From assembly GCF_052115865.1 (NCBI RefSeq), contig NZ_JBQKME010000014.1, positions 1 through 53,457 on the forward strand: a DNA stretch of 53,457 bases, in the 5' to 3' direction. Made by a program: the position numbers and the translations under genes. The notes beneath the pieces were generated by a model. That model was not told the DNA's origin. It worked only from the letters and a program-made list of their open reading frames with translations, and made no database searches. This document shows positions 7,829 to 15,726 of the stretch, piece after piece (position 1 is the stretch's first letter; each line of letters starts with the position of its first letter). The DNA comes from Fundicoccus_A sp052115865 (GTDB taxonomy: Bacteria; Bacillota; Bacilli; Lactobacillales; Aerococcaceae).

Positions 7829-8760
7829 TATGAATCAGCTCCTTCCAATTGAATGCGGGGGTCTATTAAAACATAGAGAATATCTACAATTAAAACAGCA
7901 AATAGCAATAAAATAGAATAAAAAACTGTCGTTCCCATAATAACTGTATAGTCTCGGTTACCGATACTTAAAACAAAGTGACGACCTAATCCAGGAATGG
8001 CAAAAATATTTTCAACTACGAAACTTCCTGTTACGATTCCTGCTGTTAAAGGTCCTAAATAGGTCACAACGGGCAATAACGCATTTCGGAGTGAGTGTTT
8101 AAATACAACACCCCATTTACGTAGACCTTTAGCTTTTGCTAGTTTTACATATTCGGATGTGTTTTGTTCCAAGAGACTTGACCGAGTCATCTTAGCAATA
8201 TTCCCCATATAGCCTAAACCGAGTGCAATGGAAGGCAAGATCGTATGCATATAACTCTTCCAACCAGAAATAGGGAATAAACCTAATTTTAAGCCTAAAA
8301 AGTATTGCAATAAGCCTGCTAAAATAAACGATGGGATAGAAATCCCTAAAACAGCAATGATGGTAGAAATATAATCGCCCGCTTTATTATGATACATGGC
8401 AGAAATAACTCCCAATAAGACACCTAGACCAATCGCAATTAACAGGGATTGTCCACCTAAAGCTAGTGAAACCGGAAAACTTTCCGCAATCATATCATTG
8501 GTCGAACGACCACGATATTTCATTGATTCTCCAAAATCAAAACGAAAGACATTGACTAAATAATTCCAATATTGTACATACCAAGGATCATCCAAACCAT
8601 ATTTTCGATTTAATTGTTCCAAAATGGCTGGCGTCATTGTTTGTTGCTCACCAGCAAATGGGTTACCTGGTGCAAGTCGCATGAGGAAAAAAGTTGCTGT
8701 TATAATGACAATCAGGGCAATTAGAATATATGCGGTACGCTTTAAAACATATTTCCACAT
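7828..8760 (-). CDS. oppB: Oligopeptide ABC transporter permease OppB
   Basis: Partner permease, 310 residues, about six membrane segments. The family hallmarks are the N-terminal membrane helix followed by PGNPF and the EAA loop around KLAKAKGLRKWGVVFKHSLR. Starts 108 nt after oppA, with a weak stem-loop in the gap that probably lowers expression of oppBCDF relative to oppA. Confidence 0.93.
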   Translation of the reverse strand: MWKYVLKRTAYILIALIVIITATFFLMRLAPGNPFAGEQQTMTPAILEQLNRKYGLDDPWYVQYWNYLVNVFRFDFGESMKYRGRSTNDMIAESFPVSLALGGQSLLIAIGLGVLLGVISAMYHNKAGDYISTIIAVLGISIPSFILAGLLQYFLGLKLGLFPISGWKSYMHTILPSIALGLGYMGNIAKMTRSSLLEQNTSEYVKLAKAKGLRKWGVVFKHSLRNALLPVVTYLGPLTAGIVTGSFVVENIFAIPGLGRHFVLSIGNRDYTVIMGTTVFYSILLLFAVLIVDILYVLIDPRIQLEGADS

Positions 8761-8810
8761 ATTAGCCTCCTTTTATTAACGTGATATTTAACGTTTCTTC
8801 TCAATAAGGA

Positions 8811-8837
8811 AAAAACTACCCACGCTGGGTAGTTTTT
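8811..8837 (-). terminator. Attenuating stem-loop between oppA and oppB
   Basis: A 12-bp stem AAAAACTACCCA (8811-8822) with 8826-8837 and a 3-nt loop; T-rich on the minus side. Binding proteins are usually needed in excess over permeases, and partial termination here would achieve that. Confidence 0.75.
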
Positions 8838-8867
8838 GTCCTCATTCATTTCTATATGTGTATAAAA

Positions 8868-10487
8868 CTATTCAGCGGATAGTGAAACATTTTTTAAGTC
8901 AATATTTCCAAGGGCATCCGGAGACATATTTTGAACATTTGGATTAAGAACATAGTTATTAGCGTAGAAGTAAATTGGAATAACTGGCATTTCACCCATG
9001 ATTAAGGCTTCTGCTTCTTTCAAGATACCAATTCTTGCATCTGCATCTGTTTCAGCACGTGCTCCATCAATCAATGCTTGATATTCATCGTTACCCCAAC
9101 CTGTATCGTTATTACCATCATCGGCTGTACGATACATATCTAAGAATGATGACGCATCATTGTAGTCAGCAATCCAACCTAAACGCGCTACTTGGTAATC
9201 CAATGCAGACACTTTATCTAAGTAAACTTGCCACTCTGTATTATCGATTGTTGCATTAATACCTAAGTTTTGTGCCCAACCTTCTTGGATAAATTGTGCA
9301 ATTGTAGCATGTGCCTCACTGGTGTTGATTGAGATATTGATAGTCAACTCACTTGGATCAGATAAGCCTAATTCTTCTAATCCAGCAGCTAAAAACTCTT
9401 TCGCTCCTTCAAAGTCAGCATCTCCAAAGAAACCTGGATCCTCTTCAAAGCCTTCAACGGTTGGCGGTACTAAACTCATAGCCGGTAATTGACCACCTTT
9501 AGTAATATTATCTACTAAGTTTTGACGATCAATCGCTAAAGCTAAAGCATGACGGATATTGGCATTTTGCATCACTTCGTCTGTTACATTCACTTTATAC
9601 CAGTAAATAGCTGCATAAGGTGCTGTATTTAATTCTCCATTGGCACGGTATAAGTCAATCGCATCTAGAGAAACAGTACTATATGGTGCTCCTAAATAGT
9701 CTAAATTACCTGCTTGATACTCAGCATTGGCTGTAGATTCTTGCTCAATAATTTGAACATTAACAACATCTAAAGCAACATTTTCATTATCCCAATACGC
9801 TTCATTATCAACTAACACATAATCACTATTGTGGTTCCATTCGGATAATAGAAACGCTCCGTTTGTAACATAATTGTCACCTGCACCAGAAGCCCAATCA
9901 GCATCAGCTTCTACTGTTGCTTGGTGAACAGGCATAAAGGTGTAGAAAGAAGTCAAGTCCATGAAATAAGCAGTAGGGTTCGCTAATGTTACTTCTAATG
10001 TACGCTCATCAACTGCTTTTACACCAACGCTATCTGCATCACCTTCACCAGAATTATAAGCTTCTGCACCTTCGATCACAAACATGATTGATGCATATTG
10101 TGAAGCTGTCTCAGGATTTAAAACACGTTTCCAAGCAAATTCAAAATCATTAGCTGTTACTGGATCACCATTTGACCATGTAGCACCTTCACGCAGTGTA
10201 AAAGTATAAACAAGTCCATCTTCACTAACTTCCCATGACTCAGCTACCCCGGGTTGAATCGTTGCTTCAGCATCAATGTGGGTTAAGCCTTCAAAAACGT
10301 TTTTGATAATCGCACCTGAAGTTGAATCCGTTGCTAAAGCCGGATCAATTGTCGGTGGTTCTGAACCTATGGCTAAATTTAAAACTTGCTCATCTTGAGC
10401 AGAAACGGTCGTCAAAACGGAACCAACAGTTGAGAATGATAATAATGCGGCACTTAAAGCAATTGTCTGTTTAAGAAATTTTTTCAT
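8868..10487 (-). CDS. oppA: Oligopeptide-binding protein OppA, without a lipobox
   Basis: Extracellular peptide receptor of the Opp importer, 539 residues, SBP family 5 (motifs ATDSTSGAIIKNVFEGL, GLVYTFTLREGATWSNGDPVTANDFEFAWKR split over residues about 75-130). Signal peptide residues 1-30 end VSA-Q. No cysteine occurs in the signal region, so the usual lipid anchor of Gram-positive OppA is missing and signal peptidase I cleavage is predicted. First gene of oppABCDF, behind a consensus promoter. Unlike PstS in this window, its domain order is normal. Confidence 0.93.
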   Translation of the reverse strand: MKKFLKQTIALSAALLSFSTVGSVLTTVSAQDEQVLNLAIGSEPPTIDPALATDSTSGAIIKNVFEGLTHIDAEATIQPGVAESWEVSEDGLVYTFTLREGATWSNGDPVTANDFEFAWKRVLNPETASQYASIMFVIEGAEAYNSGEGDADSVGVKAVDERTLEVTLANPTAYFMDLTSFYTFMPVHQATVEADADWASGAGDNYVTNGAFLLSEWNHNSDYVLVDNEAYWDNENVALDVVNVQIIEQESTANAEYQAGNLDYLGAPYSTVSLDAIDLYRANGELNTAPYAAIYWYKVNVTDEVMQNANIRHALALAIDRQNLVDNITKGGQLPAMSLVPPTVEGFEEDPGFFGDADFEGAKEFLAAGLEELGLSDPSELTINISINTSEAHATIAQFIQEGWAQNLGINATIDNTEWQVYLDKVSALDYQVARLGWIADYNDASSFLDMYRTADDGNNDTGWGNDEYQALIDGARAETDADARIGILKEAEALIMGEMPVIPIYFYANNYVLNPNVQNMSPDALGNIDLKNVSLSAE

Positions 10488-10562
10488 GGATTCCCTCCTA
10501 ATATTTATGACTACTTAAACAACGAAACATTACCCATCCGAAAATGAAACTTGGGTAAATAG

Positions 10563-10591
10563 AATATAATCATTCTTTCATCTTTTGTCAA
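10563..10591 (-). promoter_or_regulatory. oppA promoter
   Basis: On the minus strand a perfect TTGACA (10586-10591) is followed by a 17-bp spacer and TATATT (10563-10568). The start of oppA is about 75 nt downstream. Confidence 0.8.
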
Positions 10592-10623
10592 TACTTTAAT
10601 TAAATTTTAATATCATGTTTTTG

Positions 10624-10664
10624 AAATAAAAAACAGTTTGTAAGTATTTTACTTACAAACTGTT
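10624..10664 (-). terminator. Terminator after the small protein gene at 10674
   Basis: A 14-bp stem (10632-10645 with 10651-10664) and a loop of five are followed on the minus strand by T residues. It isolates the opp operon from the upstream genes. Confidence 0.88.
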
Positions 10665-10673
10665 CAAAAAGGA

Positions 10674-10862
10674 CTAGTCATTCCAGCTATCTGGACTCCA
10701 AGCCGACCCATCTATTAATGCATGTTGAGCTTCCAACCGTAATTTTTGCTGAGGATATAATTCCTTAACAGCAATTGTTATTAAGGCTTTCGTTGGATAG
10801 TCTTTAGCTTTTTCAACCCAAGTATCTAAAAATTTTTTTGACCAAGCATTTTCTAAACTCAC
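10674..10862 (-). CDS. Small protein of unknown function (62 residues)
   Basis: I do not recognise this family. The protein begins MSLENAWSKKFLDTW and ends SAWSPDSWND; it is tryptophan-rich, soluble and without a signal or membrane segment. GTG start 3 nt after the stop of the oxidoreductase gene upstream, with GGAGG at suitable distance, and a strong terminator directly after it. This arrangement indicates a real, translationally coupled gene. A role tied to the oxidoreductase is an inference from position only. Confidence 0.6.
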   Translation of the reverse strand: MSLENAWSKKFLDTWVEKAKDYPTKALITIAVKELYPQQKLRLEAQHALIDGSAWSPDSWND

Positions 10863-10865
10863 CTT

Positions 10866-11564
10866 TCACCACTCCTCCGTTATACTATATAATTCATCTA
10901 CTTCATCTGCTTGTTGGACTAATTCTTGAATAAATATCTCAAATATCATTTGATCTTCATTCGAAAAATCTAAATGAGAACTATCTAATTTTTCTAACTT
11001 TTGAATGAGATAAGACTGCCATGTTCTAAAACTATCCACTTTTCCTGTATCTAAATAACAGCTGTAGCGGATCATTAAATCCATTTTCTGCTGCTCAGAT
11101 AAGTAATTAAATTGATGGATGGTTAAAGGTTGCAAATAGACCATATCAAAATGCTTAGCAAACAGTTCATACGGCGATAATAAGTCTGAAATGGTACGCC
11201 CTTCTTTGCCACCTACTTGGTAGGCTGAAGCTTTTACTCCAGCAATTAATACGATACCGAGTTGTTTTTGTTTCAATTGCCTTAGAAAGCTTGAATCATT
11301 ATAAGCATTTTCGAATACTTGATCCATCCATAATTTCATGATGGCAGGAGCTTGATACCAATGTAATTGAAATTGAAAAATAATTCGATCATAGGCGACA
11401 AGACGCTTTCTTTCACTTTCAACATCAAATATTTGTTGTTTAGAAAATTCTTCACTTAAATCCACATAGTTCGTTTGGGTTAAAGATTGTCCTGAACTCA
11501 ATAAAAACTGATGGCTACTTGATTCACTTACATTAGGATGCGCCATATACACAATTGTTCTCAT
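10866..11564 (-). CDS. Flavodoxin-fold NAD(P)H oxidoreductase (Flavodoxin_2 family)
   Basis: Probable FMN-dependent quinone reductase related to general stress protein 14 and KefF-type proteins. The N-terminus MRTIVYMAHPNVSESS is the usual flavin phosphate-binding start, and QFQLHWYQAPAIMKLWMD matches the family's WY-x-PA-x-LK-x-W-x-D motif. ATG 11564 follows AAGGAG; an upstream ATG at 11591 lacks a ribosome site. 232 residues, longer than the usual 170-200, with an extra acidic C-terminal helix. Coupled to the small gene at 10674-10862. Exact substrate unknown. Confidence 0.82.
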   Translation of the reverse strand: MRTIVYMAHPNVSESSSHQFLLSSGQSLTQTNYVDLSEEFSKQQIFDVESERKRLVAYDRIIFQFQLHWYQAPAIMKLWMDQVFENAYNDSSFLRQLKQKQLGIVLIAGVKASAYQVGGKEGRTISDLLSPYELFAKHFDMVYLQPLTIHQFNYLSEQQKMDLMIRYSCYLDTGKVDSFRTWQSYLIQKLEKLDSSHLDFSNEDQMIFEIFIQELVQQADEVDELYSITEEW

Positions 11565-11607
11565 AATAAACTCCTTTTTCAAATCATTCACGCAGTCTTA
11601 TTATACT

Positions 11608-11649
11608 AAAAAAGCGATTGATAAGTTCCTAAATGGGACTATCAATCGC
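11608..11649 (-). terminator. Terminator after the SWSEPEY-repeat protein gene
   Basis: GCGATTGAT (11614-11622) pairs with ATCAATCGC (11641-11649), with further inner pairs; TTTTTT follows on the minus strand. Confidence 0.85.
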
Positions 11650-11660
11650 AATTTATGACA

Positions 11661-12788
11661 TTATTCTCCTGAACTTTCAGGTAAGGTTGGTTCTGTTGGT
11701 AGTTCTATGGTTTCATCAGGGTAACTTTCAACTGGTGGTTCTGACCATGAAGATTCTGGTTCTGACCATGAGTACTCAGGTTCTGACCATGAATATTCCG
11801 GTTGAGACCAAGAATACTCAGGTTGAGACCAAGAATATTCCGGTTCACTATACACAGGTGGGATAACTTCTTCAACAATTGAAGATTCTTCCTCTACTGA
11901 CTCACTTTCCTCTTCTTCACTTGCAAACTTAAAGTTTTCTTGATTATCTTGAAGTGCTGTCGTCAATAGCTCTGAAGGTTCCAGTGCTACCAACACCAAA
12001 TCGTAATAGTTAGGAATTTCAGCCATTAACACTGAAATTTCCTCAATAAAACGTTTAACATAAGTTGAGACATCCTTGTCTAACTTCAAACGATAAGATT
12101 CTTCTTCAACTTTTTCTAGTAAGCGTTCAAACTTACGCATCGTTTGCCCGATAACACCAATTTGCCCATCTTCGATTTTAATATTTTTAACTTCTTTCAA
12201 GGCTTCAGCAGCAGCATCATAGTCTTTTATACGCTTATTGGTATAGTCCAACAAAGTATTGACCGCAACTTCAAAAGCATCTAAGTTATCTTGGGCTGAA
12301 ACAATTTTTATTTGGAAAAATAAAGAATTTGCTTGCTGCGATTGAGCATCTTCATTAAAGTAATATTTCGCTATGATATCCTCCACTTTAGTGAGTGTCA
12401 GATTTTCTTTTAGCGGTAGATTTTCAGTTACTTGGTCGCCATCAATGGCTTTTTCAGTCCCATCAAATAAATCATTCACCGCATTTTGTGCTTCAAATTT
12501 ATTTTTAATTGATGCAATTTCTGCTAAAAATTCTTCTGAGCCTCCAGATAAAAATTCATTTTCAACGGCTTCGATTTCTTCAATCGTTATATCAGTGCGC
12601 AGAAAATCTCTTTTATCTTCATCAACATAAAATCTATCCCAATTTGGTTCTGCCACTTGAACTGAACTTTCAGTTATTGTAGGTTGTTGTGCAACGGTTC
12701 GTGATTCAAGAAAAGTATAAAATCTAAGTACAAGAACAAGAATCACTACTAATGCAGCCAAAACTAATCCTTTTACTGTTTTACTCAT
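11661..12788 (-). CDS. Membrane-anchored protein with C-terminal SWSEPEY tandem repeats
   Basis: I do not recognise the family. 375 residues: one N-terminal membrane helix (about 7-28) without a cleavage site, then an outward-facing helical region (about 50-285), an acidic Glu/Ser stretch (about 288-308), and five heptads of the type PEYSW-S-[QE] at about 314-351, ending in a Pro/Glu/Ser tail. It follows a two-component system (12895-15020) on the same strand, with a 106-nt gap, so it may be a target or an accessory part of that system. The repeats could span or bind the wall; no sortase motif is present. Confidence 0.8.
   Translation of the reverse strand: MSKTVKGLVLAALVVILVLVLRFYTFLESRTVAQQPTITESSVQVAEPNWDRFYVDEDKRDFLRTDITIEEIEAVENEFLSGGSEEFLAEIASIKNKFEAQNAVNDLFDGTEKAIDGDQVTENLPLKENLTLTKVEDIIAKYYFNEDAQSQQANSLFFQIKIVSAQDNLDAFEVAVNTLLDYTNKRIKDYDAAAEALKEVKNIKIEDGQIGVIGQTMRKFERLLEKVEEESYRLKLDKDVSTYVKRFIEEISVLMAEIPNYYDLVLVALEPSELLTTALQDNQENFKFASEEEESESVEEESSIVEEVIPPVYSEPEYSWSQPEYSWSQPEYSWSEPEYSWSEPESSWSEPPVESYPDETIELPTEPTLPESSGE
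11736..11849 (-). repeat. 21-bp tandem repeats coding for SWSEPEY heptads
   Basis: Five units of 21 bp with small base changes, encoding PEYSWSQ/PEYSWSE/PESSWSE. The bases are similar enough to suggest recent slippage or recombination. Confidence 0.85.
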
Positions 12789-12894
12789 TAAATGTACTCC
12801 TTTGGCTATTTTAACTAGTGTTCATTGTAACACGTAACAATCGTAGTTTGAAGCTTTGGAAGAAAACTTAATCTAGTTAAGAAATTTTTATTGT

Positions 12895-14307
12895 TTATTC
12901 TGCCTTATTTAAGGGAAGAGTCACTTTAAATGTAGATCCTTTGTCAACTTCACTTTCAACCGTTATGGAACCCCCATGAGCTTCAACTAAGGATTGAACA
13001 ACTGCTAAGCCGATGCCTGATTCACCAAATTTAGTGTTCTTTCTAGATACATCCACTTTATAAAATCTTTCCCAAATACTTTCTAACTGGTCTTGGTCAA
13101 TCCCAATCCCATTGTCAATTACTTCAATTTGGCTAGTTTGTTCCAACTGTTTTCCACGTATCACAACTTTTCCATTGTCAGTAAACTGGATCGCATTGGT
13201 CACTAAATTGATTAGTATTTGGACAATTCGGTCATAATCTGCCCAGATGACTAAATTATCTGGCACATCAACTTCGATAGTGTTTCCTTTTTCTGCCGCT
13301 TTGGCTTGCAACTGTTGTTGAATTTGTAAAATTAATTTTTTACCATCAATTGTCTGTTGTTTTAATACAATCTCATTACTACGGATCTTTTCGTAATCCA
13401 GATTCTCATTAACCAGGCGTGTCAAGCGTTGTGTTTCTTTACTAATCAATTCTAAGCTTCTTTGTTTTTGATTTTCTGGTATCATATCATAAATTAAGCC
13501 TTCTAAAAGGCCACTCATGGTTGTCAGCGGTGTACGCATTTCGTGGGCTGCATCCATCATAAATTGTCGTCTTAGATTTTCTTGTCGTTTGATTTCTTTT
13601 TGTGACCTACCTAAGGAAACAGCCATTTCCTGGAAGTCTCGTGCTAGAGCTCCTAATTCATCATGCCCTCTAACATCAATTTGGATATCATAATTTCCTT
13701 GGGCAATTTGTCTTGTCGCTCTCTGTAATCGTTTGATCTTGCGCGTTTGGAATACGGCCGAAATAACCCCTAATAAAATACCAAAAACACTCGCAATCCC
13801 CATCGCAATAAATATATTGTTTTGCATTGATTGAACCTGTTCATTTAACTGTTCCAAAGGTGCTCCCAGACTCACAAAGCCCGCAGGGAATTCTCCCCCT
13901 GTATAAGTAATCGGTATGAACACTGTCGCCATTTCAACCACTTCACCTGTATCAACATAGCGTTGGGTACTACTTAAACCTAGAGTCGATCCATTGCGGA
14001 TTAACTCTAGGTTTTCTTCAGACAAATTCGAATTATAACGCTGATCATAGGTTGGGTATATGATGCGGCCATCTGATAAATAAACTTGTATTTCAATATT
14101 TTCACTGGCCAAAAGCAAGGACGCTCTTTCTAAATCATCGCGTGTAAAATTATTCGAAACAATATTTTGTCCATAGTTAATTAATTGCGTTTGTCTTGAT
14201 AAGAATATTTGGTTTTGCATATAGGAAGACAAACGGTAAGCACTAATTCCTAAGGCTATCAATAAGACTAACAGAATACCTAATATCTGTTGCCATAAGA
14301 CTTTCAT
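12895..14307 (-). CDS. Two-component sensor histidine kinase (HAMP type)
   Basis: Membrane sensor kinase of 470 residues. Membrane helices at about 8-28 and 165-187 flank an extracellular domain of about 135 residues; then HAMP (about 188-240), HisKA with phospho-acceptor His255 in DAAHEMRTPL, and HATPase_c with N, G1 (DNGIGI) and G2 (GIGLAVV) boxes. ATG overlaps the stop of the response regulator by one base, so they form one operon. The signal is unknown; related systems respond to envelope or secretion stress. Confidence 0.92.
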   Translation of the reverse strand: MKVLWQQILGILLVLLIALGISAYRLSSYMQNQIFLSRQTQLINYGQNIVSNNFTRDDLERASLLLASENIEIQVYLSDGRIIYPTYDQRYNSNLSEENLELIRNGSTLGLSSTQRYVDTGEVVEMATVFIPITYTGGEFPAGFVSLGAPLEQLNEQVQSMQNNIFIAMGIASVFGILLGVISAVFQTRKIKRLQRATRQIAQGNYDIQIDVRGHDELGALARDFQEMAVSLGRSQKEIKRQENLRRQFMMDAAHEMRTPLTTMSGLLEGLIYDMIPENQKQRSLELISKETQRLTRLVNENLDYEKIRSNEIVLKQQTIDGKKLILQIQQQLQAKAAEKGNTIEVDVPDNLVIWADYDRIVQILINLVTNAIQFTDNGKVVIRGKQLEQTSQIEVIDNGIGIDQDQLESIWERFYKVDVSRKNTKFGESGIGLAVVQSLVEAHGGSITVESEVDKGSTFKVTLPLNKAE

Positions 14308-15020
14308 TAGTTGTCACCTGGTTCTTCGTACTTATAGCCGACTCCCCATACTGTTTGAATTAGTTGTGGCCCAACTTGTTCAATTTTTTGGCGTAATTTT
14401 TTAATATGCGCATCAACTGTCCTCTCATCTCCATAAAATGGATCTTCCCAAATACTTTTTAGCAGTTGTTCACGGCTAAAGACTCTTCTTGGGTTTTTAG
14501 CAAACATAACTAGCAAATCAAATTCTTTTGGTGTTAAATTTTCAATTGGTTTATCTAAATAAACGGCTTCACGTGTCACCGTATTGATTTTAACAGAATC
14601 GGCTACGACATTATAATCACCTTCCGACACATTCTCAGTTGCTTCCGGTGTTACATGTGCACGACGATGCAAGGCCTTCATTCGAGCTAGTAGTGTTAAT
14701 GGACTAAAAGGTTTGGTCACATAATCATCCGCACCCATTTCAAGACCGATGACTTGATCACTTTCTGAGTCTTGCGCCGTTAACATAATGATAGGAGTTT
14801 CTTTTGATATTTTACGCATTTCACGGCAAATATGCATCCCATCCATGGATGGTAAGTTTAAATCTAAAATAACAATATCCCAGGCATTGGGTTCTTTTTT
14901 ATAGGCTTCAAATCCTTCAGCACCATCATGATAGAAACTAGCTGTAAAATATTCTTTTTCAAAAAACATCGACATCATTTCACAAACTGATTCGTTATCT
15001 TCGATCATTAATATATTCAT
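14307..15020 (-). CDS. OmpR-family response regulator
   Basis: Receiver domain at residues 1-115 with acidic pocket Glu7/Asp8 and phospho-acceptor Asp53 (ILDLNLPSMDG), Lys at KPFSP, then a winged-helix DNA-binding domain (about 140-237) ending in VWGVGYKYE. Start ATG 15020 (MNILMIEDNE) is preceded by AAGGAG; the longer frame to 15071 has no ribosome site. 237 residues. First gene of the two-component operon. The residues between the domains (ATENVSEGDY) are an ordinary linker. Confidence 0.93.
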   Translation of the reverse strand: MNILMIEDNESVCEMMSMFFEKEYFTASFYHDGAEGFEAYKKEPNAWDIVILDLNLPSMDGMHICREMRKISKETPIIMLTAQDSESDQVIGLEMGADDYVTKPFSPLTLLARMKALHRRAHVTPEATENVSEGDYNVVADSVKINTVTREAVYLDKPIENLTPKEFDLLVMFAKNPRRVFSREQLLKSIWEDPFYGDERTVDAHIKKLRQKIEQVGPQLIQTVWGVGYKYEEPGDN

Positions 15021-15120
15021 AATTGTCTCCTTTATTCCATCGTTTAACTCATTTACACTATTATACATCATTTTAAGTAAAAATATTGAATGATTGAAGT
15101 TTTCTTATACGCAAATAAAT

Positions 15121-15159
15121 GCAAAAACTCACAATAACAAAATGATTGTCACTGTGAGT
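15121..15159 (-). terminator. Terminator downstream of the small ssb gene
   Basis: ACTCACA (15127-15133) pairs with TGTGAGT (15153-15159), with six more inner pairs across one mismatch; TTTTTG follows on the minus strand. It lies about 85 nt after the ssb stop. Confidence 0.8.
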
Positions 15160-15178
15160 AAGTTATGCCAGTTTTTAG

Positions 15179-15214
15179 AAGGTGATATTTATTCATAAGG
15201 TGGTATTTATTTAG
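15179..15214. repeat. Two adjacent 18-bp direct repeats in the ssb 3' region
   Basis: AAGGTGATATTTATTCAT (15179-15196) is followed at once by AAGGTGGTATTTATTTAG (15197-15214). The pair is enclosed by an 8-bp inverted repeat, AAGTTATG (15160-15167) with CATAACTT (15229-15236). Function unknown. Confidence 0.55.
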
Positions 15215-15242
15215 ATGAATTTAACCGACATAACTTTTTTAA

Positions 15243-15638
15243 CTAATTAATGGGTGATTCGTTGACTTGAGTCGCTTGTACATTTTGCATCTGTTCTTGT
15301 CGTTCATTCGAATCACTATTGGGTCGTTTTTCTAGCAGCGTAATATCATTGACGAGGCATTCGATCACATAGACATCTTTGCCTTCTTTGTTTGTATACT
15401 TACGACTTTGCATGCGACCATAAATACCTACACGATGTCCTTTTTGACAATAACGATTTAACAACTGGCCTTGACGACCCCAAGCGATAATGGGAATAAA
15501 ATCCGTTAAAATTTCACCGTTATTATTTCCATGGACACGACTCACCGCGATAACATTATTAACAACCAAACCTGTTGTACCTACTTCCTTCAATACTACT
15601 GGGCGGGTTAAACGACCAATCAACATGACATGATTCAT
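15243..15638 (-). CDS. ssbB: Single-stranded DNA-binding protein, short paralogue (probably competence SsbB)
   Basis: OB-fold protein that coats single-stranded DNA; the pattern MNHVMLIGRLTRP...VIAVSR is typical. 131 residues. After the OB fold (about 1-105) there is only a short Gln/Asn tail ending NESPIN, which lacks the acidic DDDIPF tip that replicative SSB uses to dock partners. That matches SsbB, which protects incoming DNA during transformation. Start ATG 15638 follows AAAGGAG at 8 nt. It is alone rather than between rpsF and rpsR, and its promoter region is nearly identical to that of comFA. Confidence 0.8.
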   Translation of the reverse strand: MNHVMLIGRLTRPVVLKEVGTTGLVVNNVIAVSRVHGNNNGEILTDFIPIIAWGRQGQLLNRYCQKGHRVGIYGRMQSRKYTNKEGKDVYVIECLVNDITLLEKRPNSDSNERQEQMQNVQATQVNESPIN

Positions 15639-15660
15639 CTCATTCACTCCTTTATTTTTG

Positions 15661-15704
15661 TATCTATACATAAATACGTAAAAAAGAGCGATTTCCATTA
15701 TTTT
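15661..15704 (-). promoter_or_regulatory. Candidate competence promoter of the small ssb gene
   Basis: On the minus strand AAAATAATGGAAATCG is followed by a T tract, TACGTATT and TATGTATAG. The same arrangement, with GGAAATC and TATGTNTAG separated by the same 17 bp, precedes comFA. The TACGTATT after a T tract resembles the streptococcal ComX box TACGAATA. Confidence 0.6.
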
Positions 15705-15726
15705 AGTTAATTATCTTATAAAATGA

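Noticed and set aside
8811..8837. Full end of the oppA transcript with a separate oppB promoter
   Set aside because: No promoter could be found between the stem-loop and oppB; partial read-through fits better.
11661..12788. Sortase-anchored surface protein
   Set aside because: The C-terminus has no LPxTG motif, hydrophobic segment or positive tail; anchoring is by the N-terminal helix.
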